7,371 nucleotides of DNA, from the NCBI RefSeq assembly GCF_900549175.1, contig NZ_URNN01000153.1, positions 1 to 7,371 on the forward strand. The letters are read 5' to 3'. Numbering within the stretch: position 1 is the first letter of the stretch; every line of letters starts with the position of its first letter. The notes under the pieces were generated by a model. That model saw only the letters and a list, made by a program, of their open reading frames with translations. It was not told where the DNA came from and ran no database searches. The position numbers and the translations under genes are program-made. Positions 1 to 6,920 of this stretch are shown here, in pieces. This DNA comes from an uncultured Prevotella sp. Its GTDB lineage: Bacteria; Bacteroidota; Bacteroidia; Bacteroidales; Bacteroidaceae.

Positions 1-159
1 GCATCAAAAGAATGTTGGGAGACACAATATTGGATAGAACTGTTATACAAGACAGAATACCTTAACGAGAAACAATATATGTCTATAAAAGAGGATGCAG
101 AAGAAATTGGCAAATTTCTATCATCCATAACAAAAACGATGAAACCAAATAATAAATAA
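1..159 (+). CDS. Four-helix-bundle protein (23S rRNA intervening-sequence protein family), 3' end only
   Basis: The reading frame is open from the first base and stops with TAA at 157-159, giving the last 52 residues of a protein whose start lies outside the window. The visible part is two amphipathic helices: an ECWETQYWIELLYKTEYL segment, then a Glu/Lys-rich helix ending in ITKTMKPNNK. The pattern kE.wEt.yWiell....yl, followed by an E-rich helix, is the C-terminal signature of the small (~120 aa) four-helix-bundle proteins first found in intervening sequences of 23S rRNA genes and often seen free-standing in Bacteroidetes. Their molecular role is not established. By hand count the G+C is 48/159 (30%), much lower than the following genes, which suggests a different origin. 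The family call rests on this tail alone. Confidence 0.72.
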   Translation, partial: ASKECWETQYWIELLYKTEYLNEKQYMSIKEDAEEIGKFLSSITKTMKPNNK

Positions 160-239
160 TAAATAAAAAGTAAAAAAGTAATTGATTACCACATAATAAA
201 TAATAATTAATAATGTGTAAATGAATTAATAAATAAAAA

Positions 240-1847
240 ATGAAAAAGACTCTGCGCGATTCCGCCGCCCTCCGCTGGACGGCCCTATTGCTTCTGGCGC
301 TTGCGATGTTCTGTGCCTACATCTTCATGGACATCCTCTCGCCTATCAAAGACCTGATGCAGTCGCAGCGCGGCTGGGACTCTGATGCCTTCGGCACAAT
401 GCAAGGTGCCGAGACATTCCTCAATGTGTTCGTGTTCTTCCTCATCTTTGCCGGTATCATTCTCGACAAGATGGGCGTACGCTTCACCGCCCTTCTCTCG
501 GGAGCAGTGATGCTTGCAGGAGCATGTATCAAGTGGTATGCCGTAAGCGACAGTTTCATCGGCAGCTCGCTTGATGTATGGTTCACAGAAAACCTCAACC
601 ACATCCCCGTGTTCGAACAGCTCGGCGTATCACCGTTCTATGAGGGCATGCCTTCGTCGGCCAAACTTGCCGCCCTCGGCTTCATGATATTCGGCTGTGG
701 TGCCGAAATGGGCGGCATCACCGTAAGCCGCGGTATCGTGAAATGGTTCAAGGGCAGGGAGATGGCTCTCGCCATGGGTTCGGAGATGGCTCTCGCACGT
801 CTCGGCGTGGCCACCTGCATGATATTCTCGCCCTTCTTTGCCAAATTGGGCGGCGAGGTAAGCGTGTCGCGTTCCGTTGCATTCGGTGTCGTGCTGCTGT
901 GCATCGCACTCATCATGCTCGTTGTATACTTCTTCATGGACAAGAAGCTCGACGCACAGACCGGCGAGGCGGAAGAGAAAGACGACCCATTCAAGATATC
1001 AGATATCGGTCAGATACTTTCTTCCATGGGCTTCTGGCTCGTGTCGCTCCTCTGCGTGCTCTATTACAGTGCCATCTTCCCGTTCCAGAAATACGCGGTA
1101 AACATGCTGCAGTGCAACCTCACGTTCACCGATGTTCCCGCCGACTCATTCTGGGCTTCTCCGTCGGTAACCATCGTACAGTATGGCATAATGCTCGTAG
1201 TGGCCGCCACTGCATTCATGTTCAACTTCATGAAGAAACCGGGATTGAAATACACCATGCTCACAATATCCGTGCTGGCTCTCATCACCTACTGCTACAT
1301 GGGCTACATGCGCCAGTCGGCTGAATCAATATTCGCCGTGTTCCCGCTGCTCGCCGTAGGCATAACTCCCGTGCTCGGCAACTACGTCGACCACAAGGGT
1401 AAGGCGGCATCGATGCTTGTGCTCGGCTCGCTGCTCCTCATTGCGTGCCATCTCACGTTTGCATTCATCCTTCCGGAGTTCAAGGGCAACCAGGTTGGCG
1501 GTGTTGTCATTGCATACCTTACAATACTTGTTTTGGGTGCATCGTTCTCACTCGTTCCCGCTTCGTTGTGGCCGAGTGTACCAAAACTTGTTGACGCCAA
1601 GGTCATCGGCAGTGCCTACGCTCTGATTTTCTGGATTCAGAACATCGGTCTGTGGCTCTTCCCGCTGCTCATCGGCAAGGTGCTTACTGCCACCAACGAG
1701 GGTGTCACCGACCCGACAAACCTCAACTACACAGCACCCCTCATTATGCTTGCATGCCTTGGCGTGGCCGCTCTCGTCATCGGTCTCTTCCTGAAGGTAG
1801 TGGACAAGAAGAAGGGACTCGGACTGGAGGAACCGAACATTAAATAA
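240..1847 (+). CDS. MFS transporter, possibly MFSD1-like
   Basis: This 535-residue polytopic inner-membrane protein is a major facilitator superfamily carrier. Hydrophobic segments fit 12 helices: about 13-33, 58-76, 82-100, 141-162, 175-200, 212-233, 262-282, 308-330, 337-357, 365-410 (two), 421-446 and 457-520 (two), with a charged central loop at 234-256 (DKKLDAQ...EEKDD). MFS motif A is visible at 72-82 (GIILDKMGVRF), and a degenerate copy in the second half at 380-388 (GNYVDHKGK). The RGIVKWFKGREMALAMG segment (164-180) is the usual helix 4-5 region. The overall pattern, with a long helix 3-4 loop (101-140) and the GSAYALIFWIQNIG segment (457-470), recalls the MFSD1-like branch, whose animal member carries dipeptides; that affiliation and any substrate are inference. 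The ATG at 240 follows an A/T-only stretch with no Shine-Dalgarno, as is usual in Bacteroidetes. The gene stands alone on this strand and ends just before a hairpin. Confidence 0.88.
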   Translation: MKKTLRDSAALRWTALLLLALAMFCAYIFMDILSPIKDLMQSQRGWDSDAFGTMQGAETFLNVFVFFLIFAGIILDKMGVRFTALLSGAVMLAGACIKWYAVSDSFIGSSLDVWFTENLNHIPVFEQLGVSPFYEGMPSSAKLAALGFMIFGCGAEMGGITVSRGIVKWFKGREMALAMGSEMALARLGVATCMIFSPFFAKLGGEVSVSRSVAFGVVLLCIALIMLVVYFFMDKKLDAQTGEAEEKDDPFKISDIGQILSSMGFWLVSLLCVLYYSAIFPFQKYAVNMLQCNLTFTDVPADSFWASPSVTIVQYGIMLVVAATAFMFNFMKKPGLKYTMLTISVLALITYCYMGYMRQSAESIFAVFPLLAVGITPVLGNYVDHKGKAASMLVLGSLLLIACHLTFAFILPEFKGNQVGGVVIAYLTILVLGASFSLVPASLWPSVPKLVDAKVIGSAYALIFWIQNIGLWLFPLLIGKVLTATNEGVTDPTNLNYTAPLIMLACLGVAALVIGLFLKVVDKKKGLGLEEPNIK

Positions 1848-1897
1848 GTGAAGAGTTTAGAGTGAAGAGCTTAGAGTTTAGAGTGATGAGTGAAGAG
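1847..1897 (+). repeat. 14-nt-period GAGTGAAGAG-type tandem repeat
   Basis: Immediately after the transporter stop codon the sequence runs AGTGAAGAGTTTAG (1847-1860), AGTGAAGAGCTTAG (1861-1874), AGTTTAGAGTGATG (1875-1888) and AGTGAAGAG (1889-1897). This is a 14-nt period with a few substitutions. The last part also forms the left arm of the hairpin at 1873-1966. The same unit occurs again at 2955-2980. It looks like a dispersed low-complexity intergenic repeat family; the biological role is unknown. Confidence 0.75.
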
Positions 1898-1974
1898 GTA
1901 TGATTACTCTTGATACATCGGTTTAGCAGAAGTAATCATACCTCTTCACTCATCACTCTAAACTCTGAACTTTT
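1865..1974. terminator. Long hairpin between convergent genes, probable bidirectional terminator or repeat palindrome
   Basis: Bases 1873-1908 and 1931-1966 are perfect reverse complements (36 bp, checked base by base) around a 22-nt loop (1909-1930). The stem continues imperfectly to 1865/1974 with two wobbles and one mismatch. A short T run (1971-1974) follows on the plus strand. It sits between the plus-strand transporter and the minus-strand nuclease genes, where a shared terminator is expected. The stem is far longer than a typical intrinsic terminator and consists of a dispersed repeat, so it may primarily be a repeat insertion. The right arm contains the last codons and the stop of the nuclease gene. 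Confidence 0.6.
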
Positions 1975-2942
1975 AATATTATCGGCAGATGGTCGCTTGT
2001 GCCATCGGCGGAAAAACGATAACCGGTATATGAGCGGAAAGGCCTGAAACCACCATATTTCTCATCCTCTTCGAGCAGAAAGGGAGAGTCGTTGACAAAC
2101 GAAGAGCAGCCACGGGCAAACAACGATTCCGACACAAGAATATGATCAAGACTGCCCCAACGCCCGTTATAACGGTAGGTTCCCTTGGCCTTGCCATAAT
2201 AGCCGCATACACCAGACGTTACATCTACAAGACCATGCCCGATGACAAACTCCAACGGCTTGTCACCGGCATAATCATTAAAATCTCCCGCAACGATTAT
2301 CTTTGCATCCGGTGACAAACTGCGCACCGAATCGACAGAAGCACACAACCGTTCCGCCACGGCCATACGGAAAGGCCGCGAATATCTCTCACCGCCATAA
2401 CGGCTCGGGGCATGCACGACAAAAACATGCAGCGTGTCATCGGTAATCACCCGCCCCGACACATACAGGATGTCGCGTGTGGCCCTCATCCCGTCAACGG
2501 GCTCAACCCTGAGCGGATAGTGGCGCAGGGGAACAAATGAAAACGGGGAATACATAAGGGCGACATCTATTCCGCGGGCATCGGGAGAGTCGGTCATGAT
2601 ATACTCGTAACGTGCCGTACGCAACAGCGAACGTTGTGTAATGTCGCGCATCACGCTGTCGTTCTCCACCTCACACAGTGCTATAAGGTCTGGCAGACGG
2701 AAGTTGCCACCGCGTCCGTCCACGGCACCGTCTCCATCGCTATTCTCCAAAGTTCCACACGACAAGATGGCACGCGAAATGTTGTTCACCTTCCGCCAAT
2801 ACTTCCATGGCGTCCAGTGACGGCCGGATTCAGGCAGAAACTCAACATCCTGCTTGAGACTGTCATGACGGCAGTCAAACATATTCTCACAATTCAACTC
2901 TACGAAAGTGAGGAAGGAGGAAAGGATAATGGAGAGAAACAT
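1953..2942 (-). CDS. Endonuclease/exonuclease/phosphatase (EEP) family protein
   Basis: This 329-residue protein has the full set of EEP-fold (DNase I/exonuclease III-like) metal-dependent phosphoesterase motifs in order: ELNCENMFD at 15-23 (metal-site Asn), ALCEVEN at 88-94 (metal-binding Glu), GIDVALMY at 124-131, VVHAPSR at 175-181 (catalytic His), AGDFND at 218-223 (Asp/Asn pair), GSLDHILVS at 263-271 and the terminal SDHLP at 316-320 (catalytic Asp-His). The substrate (nucleic acid, phospholipid or sugar phosphate) cannot be read from the sequence. The N-terminus (FLSIILSSFLTFVE) is hydrophobic but runs straight into the first catalytic strand, leaving no clear signal-peptide cleavage site. 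The ATG at 2942 is the only reasonable start, since an in-frame TAG lies 12 bases upstream. The gene is single, converges with the transporter gene, and ends inside a repeat hairpin; no Bacteroidetes promoter consensus was found upstream. Confidence 0.88.
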   Translation of the reverse strand: MFLSIILSSFLTFVELNCENMFDCRHDSLKQDVEFLPESGRHWTPWKYWRKVNNISRAILSCGTLENSDGDGAVDGRGGNFRLPDLIALCEVENDSVMRDITQRSLLRTARYEYIMTDSPDARGIDVALMYSPFSFVPLRHYPLRVEPVDGMRATRDILYVSGRVITDDTLHVFVVHAPSRYGGERYSRPFRMAVAERLCASVDSVRSLSPDAKIIVAGDFNDYAGDKPLEFVIGHGLVDVTSGVCGYYGKAKGTYRYNGRWGSLDHILVSESLFARGCSSFVNDSPFLLEEDEKYGGFRPFRSYTGYRFSADGTSDHLPIILKVQSLE

Positions 2943-2954
2943 AATATTAAACTA

Positions 2955-2980
2955 AGAGTGAAGAGGGAAGAGTGAAGAAG
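2955..2980 (+). repeat. Second copy of the GAGTGAAGAG repeat
   Basis: AGAGTGAAGAG at 2955-2965 is repeated with a 14-nt step at 2969-2978 (AGAGTGAAGA). This is the same unit and period as the repeat at 1847-1897. It begins 12 bp upstream of the nuclease start codon, so the nuclease gene is bracketed by members of one repeat family. Confidence 0.7.
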
Positions 2981-3030
2981 TTGCTACCGCAATGAAAGAG
3001 GGTGTGACGGAATAGGTGACTTGTAGAGGG

Positions 3031-3169
3031 TGTGTCAAAATGGCTACATGATGCTTTGTAGGGACATATTCTTGTATTTGTCCGTTAGTGACGATTGATA
3101 TTCAACGTTTATTTTGCGGACAAATACAAGAATATGTCCCTACCATCATGGTATCATCATTTTGATACA
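3031..3169. repeat. MITE-like or REP-like nested inverted repeat
   Basis: The core is a perfect 27-bp inverted repeat, 3058-3084 with 3117-3143, around a 32-nt loop; the left arm begins GTAGGGACATATTC. Outside it are imperfect terminal inverted repeats TGTGTCAAAAT (3031-3041) and the complement of 3159-3169 (TGTATCAAAAT, one mismatch). Smaller palindromes lie on the right flank: TACCAT-C-ATGGTA at 3141-3153 and GTATCA/TGATAC at 3151-3168. No coding capacity is present, so a non-autonomous mobile or extragenic palindromic element is the best description. No clear target-site duplication was found. It lies 3' of the peptide-transporter operon and could also stabilise or end that transcript. Confidence 0.55.
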
Positions 3170-3186
3170 GGTATCTCTGAACTAAT

Positions 3187-4725
3187 TTAGCAAACCTTTT
3201 CCAACCGCTTCATCATGGCGAACATGAAGACGGCGGCGACGAGGCAGACAGCCATGAACACCGACCAGCATACCCACAGAGGCACGCTGCCCCAAAGCTG
3301 ACCGCCAACGGTGACGAGCTGATTGCCGGCGGCAGTGGCCACAAACCAGCCGCCCATCATCATTCCCTTGTACTTGGGAGGAGCCACCTTCGACACAAAC
3401 GAGATGCCCATCGGCGAGAGCAGAAGTTCACCGAAAGTCAGGATGAGATATACTCCGATAAGAAGGTTGGGCGTAACGTCGGCCACATGCACAGCAACAG
3501 GCTCACCGTCAGGTCCGGGAACGGTCTGAGGTGTGGGCAGATCGAACGAGAAGAACATCATCATGGCATAGGCAGCGGCGGCGATAATCATACCGTAAGC
3601 AATCTTGCGGGGTGCCTTCGGCTCCTTGCCCTTGCGTGCGAGAGCACCGAAGATGGCCATCGACACCGGCGTGAGAGCCACAACATAGAACGGATTGAAA
3701 TGCTGGAAGATGGGAGCCTTGACATCCACAGGGCCTGCCAAATGCTGATATTTCCAAACGAGGATGCCTACAGCGGCGATGATGATGGCGGCAGCGATGC
3801 CCTTAGCCTTACCCGTCTTGCTCTGGAAGAGAGCGAAACCGGCGTAGACAATGAATATCACGCATACCAGATTCCACACATCGAACGTCATGGCCTGCAT
3901 GCCCTCAGATGACTGGGCAGTAAACTCATCGGCGAAATATGTCAGCGAAAGACCGTTCTGATGGAAGGCCATCCAGAAGAAAATCACCACAGCGAAAACG
4001 AGACAGAGAGCTACAATGCGCTGTTTGGTCTCTTCGGGAGACAGCTCTTCTGTAATAACAGTGTTGTCACCCTTGTCCTTTGCACTCTTCACACTGGCCT
4101 CAGTGTGGCGGAATGTGCTGCGGAAAGCATAATAGATGGCTATCGAAAGCACAAGCGAAGCACAGGCCACGGCAAACGAGAAGTGGTAGGAGTCACTTGT
4201 AGAGTAGCCTAAAGTGTGCTCGGCATATTCCATAATTTTAATGGCCATGGTTGGAGCGAAGAGCGCACCGATGTTGATTGCCATGTAGAACAATGAGAAA
4301 CCGGCGTCACGACGGTCTGCATATTTCGGGTCATCGTAAAGATTTCCCACCATAACCTGCAGGTTGCCCTTGAACAGTCCCGTGCCGAAACCGATGAGCA
4401 ACAGCGCGGCCATCATCACCGCAAGTGCCACAGTGTCTCCTCCGAGAGGCACCGACAGCAGCAGATAACCGGCAAACATAACCACAATACCGGAAGCCAC
4501 CATCTTGCCGAAACCGAACTTGTCGGCCAGCATACCGCCGAACAGCGGGAACAGATAAACAATCATCAGGAAGCCACTGTATATCCATGCGGCAGCACTT
4601 GCCGACAGACCGAAGTTGGCTCTGAGGAACAAAGCGAATACGGCAAGCATCGTGTAATATCCGAAACGCTCGCCGGTGTTGGCCAGTGCCAACGCGTAAA
4701 GACCTTTAGGTTGTCCTTCAAACAT
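3187..4725 (-). CDS. POT/PTR-family proton-dependent oligopeptide transporter
   Basis: This 512-residue inner-membrane carrier belongs to the proton-dependent oligopeptide transporter (POT/PTR2) branch of the MFS, which imports di- and tripeptides. It has the helix-1 motif NTGERFGYY (16-24), motif A-like GGMLADKFGFGK (63-74), FKGN (118-121), the PTR2 signature FSLFYMAINIG (143-153), FHQNGLSLTYFAD (254-266), FNPFYVVALTP (343-353) and the helix-10 GELLLSPMGIS (432-442). Fourteen hydrophobic helices can be counted, as in bacterial POTs, but the extra pair (about 283-300 and 310-326) seems to follow the FHQNGLS helix instead of preceding it. The first Glu of ExxERFxYY is Asn16. The start ATG lies 3 nt after the stop of the barrel gene, so it is the last gene of a three-gene operon and probably translationally coupled. 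Substrate specificity is inferred from the family. Confidence 0.92.
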   Translation of the reverse strand: MFEGQPKGLYALALANTGERFGYYTMLAVFALFLRANFGLSASAAAWIYSGFLMIVYLFPLFGGMLADKFGFGKMVASGIVVMFAGYLLLSVPLGGDTVALAVMMAALLLIGFGTGLFKGNLQVMVGNLYDDPKYADRRDAGFSLFYMAINIGALFAPTMAIKIMEYAEHTLGYSTSDSYHFSFAVACASLVLSIAIYYAFRSTFRHTEASVKSAKDKGDNTVITEELSPEETKQRIVALCLVFAVVIFFWMAFHQNGLSLTYFADEFTAQSSEGMQAMTFDVWNLVCVIFIVYAGFALFQSKTGKAKGIAAAIIIAAVGILVWKYQHLAGPVDVKAPIFQHFNPFYVVALTPVSMAIFGALARKGKEPKAPRKIAYGMIIAAAAYAMMMFFSFDLPTPQTVPGPDGEPVAVHVADVTPNLLIGVYLILTFGELLLSPMGISFVSKVAPPKYKGMMMGGWFVATAAGNQLVTVGGQLWGSVPLWVCWSVFMAVCLVAAVFMFAMMKRLEKVC

Positions 4726-4728
4726 AAT

Positions 4729-5493
4729 TTATTTAATTTTAGAGTTATTAGTCCGTGATATGTCGAAAAGATAAGTCAGCTTGATGACAATGTTGTTAAG
4801 ATTGCTTCGGCCAAAGTAGTCGCGCTTTGAGTTGTTGAAAATGTCGCCCAAACCATAATAGTAGCGGCCCTCGATTATGAAATGCCCCACCTTGGGGTGC
4901 GAGTATTCGAGTCCGAGGCCGCCCACGATGCCGTAGTCGAACTTGCGCTGTATGGGCAGCGAATCCTGCGCGGCATCGCGCTGCGCGCCTATGCGGTCGG
5001 CCGTGTTGCGTTTGTCCCACTCGAAATTGCTTGTCACCTTGTCACCGAGAAAAACACCCACCTGCGGGCCGAGCTGACAGAAAAACTGCACGCCCTTGCG
5101 CTCGCGCCCCCATCCCATGCGGGCCATCAGCGGCACCTGTATGTATGTGAGGCTGCGCTGATACTCTTCCGCCACACCCGTAACGGGGTTGATGACCGGC
5201 AGGTCTTCTGCCGTCAGTATGTCTTCTTTCCATCCCGTCTGCGTGTAATTGACCTCACCCACAAGAGCGCAGATGCTGTTGAAATACTTTTCACACGTGT
5301 AGCGCACGGTCAGTCCGCCGGTCAGCCCGCCAAGACTCTTCTGCGGTATCGACGGATTGAAGCCGACATTGCTCATCACATATCCGCCGTTCACACCTAC
5401 ACTCAATTCGCTGCGGTGTTCTCCCACTTGTGCTTTCACGCCGGCAGAAATCCAGACGGCCAGCACCAGCAATAATATATATCTGTTGCGCAT
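4729..5493 (-). CDS. PorT-family outer-membrane beta-barrel protein
   Basis: This 254-residue exported protein has a signal peptide of basic MRNR, hydrophobic YILLLVLAVWISAG, and a likely cut after residue 21 (VKA|Q). The mature part is a series of alternating-polarity strands typical of an eight-stranded-type outer-membrane barrel of the PorT/OMP_b-brl_2 group: SVGVNGGYVMSNV (31-43), SICALVGEVNYTQTGW (73-88), YIQVPLMARMGW (117-128), VQFFCQLGPQVGVFLGDKV (135-153), FDYGIVGGLGLEYS (185-198), HFIIEGRYYYGLGDIF (204-219) and a last strand IVIKLTYLFDI (235-245). The YIQVPL and GPxxGxFLGDK segments are family hallmarks. These proteins sit in the outer membrane; PorT itself serves type IX secretion, but most paralogues have no known function, and nothing here shows a type IX role. 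The start is 5 nt from the preceding gene's stop. Confidence 0.85.
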   Translation of the reverse strand: MRNRYILLLVLAVWISAGVKAQVGEHRSELSVGVNGGYVMSNVGFNPSIPQKSLGGLTGGLTVRYTCEKYFNSICALVGEVNYTQTGWKEDILTAEDLPVINPVTGVAEEYQRSLTYIQVPLMARMGWGRERKGVQFFCQLGPQVGVFLGDKVTSNFEWDKRNTADRIGAQRDAAQDSLPIQRKFDYGIVGGLGLEYSHPKVGHFIIEGRYYYGLGDIFNNSKRDYFGRSNLNNIVIKLTYLFDISRTNNSKIK

Positions 5494-5498
5494 GAGTG

Positions 5499-6881
5499 TC
5501 AGAAGTTGATTGTCTCTATCCTGTGGCCCGTAGTATAGTGCACGAAGAGTATGCTGCCGTTACGGTAGCCCCCCGCTTCGGCCACACGCTCAAAGTGCAG
5601 GGGGGTCTGTATCGGCGTATACCCCACCAGCCCGCGCGCGCCGGTAAAGTTGCGTCCGTACATGTGCAGTCCCTTGATGAAGTAGTAGGCATGGTCGAAT
5701 CCAGTAATGGCGAAACGGGGCAGTGCCTGCTGCATGTCGGCGTGAAAGTTCCACCGGAACTTCTGCTCCATGCGCGCCGTCTTGGCCGACAGCGGATTCA
5801 TGTAGAACACCGCAGGGATGTAGGTGTTGAACTTGTAATAGTTGTCGAGATTATACTTGGTGTACATCATCCATTCGGTATAACCGAACATCGACACCTC
5901 CAGCTTCGGGCTGTTCATCGTCAGATTGTTGAGCTTGGCAAATGCCACATTCAGCTCCGGCGAGCGTCCCGTGTTGAGCACTACCACGTTGGGCATCGTA
6001 GTGCTGAAGGCCTTGGCAAACTGTGCCTCCTGCGATTTCAGATTGGTGATGGAGTGGCTGCGGCCCATCGCCTCCATACGGCGGCGCAGTCCGAACGTGA
6101 ACACGCCTTTCTTGCTTGTCGTGTCGTTGCAGTCGATGAACACGGTATGGTATCCGGCAAACTTCTCCAGAAAACGACCTATCACGGCCTCGTTGTATTC
6201 AGCCTGATTCTGATACACCTGAAAAATGTTCTTGTTGGTCTGCAACTCCGGTGCGTTTATCGAGAACGGGATGAGCAGCTTGATGTCGTGTTCGCGTGCG
6301 AAATCCGACAATGTTTTCACCTGCTTCGAGTACAGCGGACCGACAATAAGGTCGCACCGTGCCGCATTCTTGTCCTTGAGCGTCTTCGTTATGTCGGCTT
6401 CCTCCGGCACGTTCCACGCCCTTATGTCCACCGATATGCCGTTCTGCTTCAAACTGTCACAGGCCATGAGCACTCCGCGGTAGTATTCCACCATACGTTT
6501 CCCGTCACCGTTAACGTCGTGCAGGGGCAGCATCACACCCACGCGTATCTCCCGGTTCCTCATGTCCACTCCATTCTTGGCGGCTCCGGCTTGCGATGCG
6601 CCGGCACTTCCACCCGCAGGCTTTGCAGATGCAGCAGAAGGATATGGTATGAAAATGGTCGAACCCTTCTTCAACTTATAGTCGGGACTGGCCATCTCGG
6701 GATTGGCCTTTACCAGTTCGTCAACCGTGATGCCGTTGTCACGGGCTATGCCGAAGATGGTTTCCTTCTTCTTTACCTTATGTATCTCCTTCCATTTGGT
6801 TGTCTGTGCCGTCACTGTGACACTGAAAAACACCGCCACAAGCACGGGCAGCAGGTATCTTAATGTTAGTTTCATCTTCAT
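5499..6881 (-). CDS. Exported LysM-domain protein with type I periplasmic-binding (ABC substrate-binding-like) fold
   Basis: From the ATG at 6881 this is 460 residues. It has a signal peptide (MKMKLTLR, then a hydrophobic core, cut near TVTA|Q at 25/26), one LysM domain at about 32-79 (HKVKKKETIFGIARDNGITVDEL ... LKKGSTIFIP in two parts), a Ser/Ala/Gly linker (80-106), and a periplasmic-binding-protein type I domain from about 112 (IRVGVMLPLHDVNG, then DLIVGPLYSKQV) to near the end. LysM binds peptidoglycan glycans, so the binding fold is probably held at the cell wall in the periplasm. There is no lipobox. Such proteins are often named amino-acid ABC substrate-binding proteins, but no ABC transporter is nearby; a sensor or scaffold role resembling LpoA is possible. 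An in-frame ATG at 6899 would add six residues, but the predicted promoter would leave only ~15 nt of leader; 6881 suits both the promoter and the signal peptide better, and 6875 is also possible. First gene of the operon. Confidence 0.88.
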   Translation of the reverse strand: MKMKLTLRYLLPVLVAVFFSVTVTAQTTKWKEIHKVKKKETIFGIARDNGITVDELVKANPEMASPDYKLKKGSTIFIPYPSAASAKPAGGSAGASQAGAAKNGVDMRNREIRVGVMLPLHDVNGDGKRMVEYYRGVLMACDSLKQNGISVDIRAWNVPEEADITKTLKDKNAARCDLIVGPLYSKQVKTLSDFAREHDIKLLIPFSINAPELQTNKNIFQVYQNQAEYNEAVIGRFLEKFAGYHTVFIDCNDTTSKKGVFTFGLRRRMEAMGRSHSITNLKSQEAQFAKAFSTTMPNVVVLNTGRSPELNVAFAKLNNLTMNSPKLEVSMFGYTEWMMYTKYNLDNYYKFNTYIPAVFYMNPLSAKTARMEQKFRWNFHADMQQALPRFAITGFDHAYYFIKGLHMYGRNFTGARGLVGYTPIQTPLHFERVAEAGGYRNGSILFVHYTTGHRIETINF

Positions 6882-6920
6882 TTTTGTAATAACTGTCATG
6901 CCAAAAACATAAATCGCCTA

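Noticed and set aside
758..796. 15-nt direct repeat GGAGATGGCTCTCGC within the transporter gene
   Set aside because: It encodes EMALA twice, eight residues apart, in the helix 4-5 region, where such a sequence is expected of MFS proteins. It is more likely protein constraint than a DNA element.
743..1324. Plus-strand frame of 193 codons inside the MFS transporter
   Set aside because: Arg/His-rich translation in another frame of a clear 12-helix transporter gene; no motif of its own.
3058..3143. CRISPR-like repeat pair
   Set aside because: The two copies are inverted, not direct, and there is only one pair with no spacers or cas genes.
4882..5475. Plus-strand open frame of 197 codons opposite the barrel gene
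   Set aside because: It is a shadow of the barrel gene; the product has no coherent fold features, while the minus-strand frame has a signal peptide and barrel strands.
4729..5493. Type IX secretion gene porT
   Set aside because: The barrel fold fits the PorT group, but no other type IX gene is present and this group has many paralogues of unknown function, so the symbol is not justified.
5496..6863. A 455-codon open frame on the plus strand opposite the LysM gene
   Set aside because: It mirrors the LysM gene almost end to end, has a His/Arg/Val-rich composition with no recognisable domain, and is explained by codon bias on the opposite strand. The minus-strand product has a signal peptide, LysM and binding-fold motifs.
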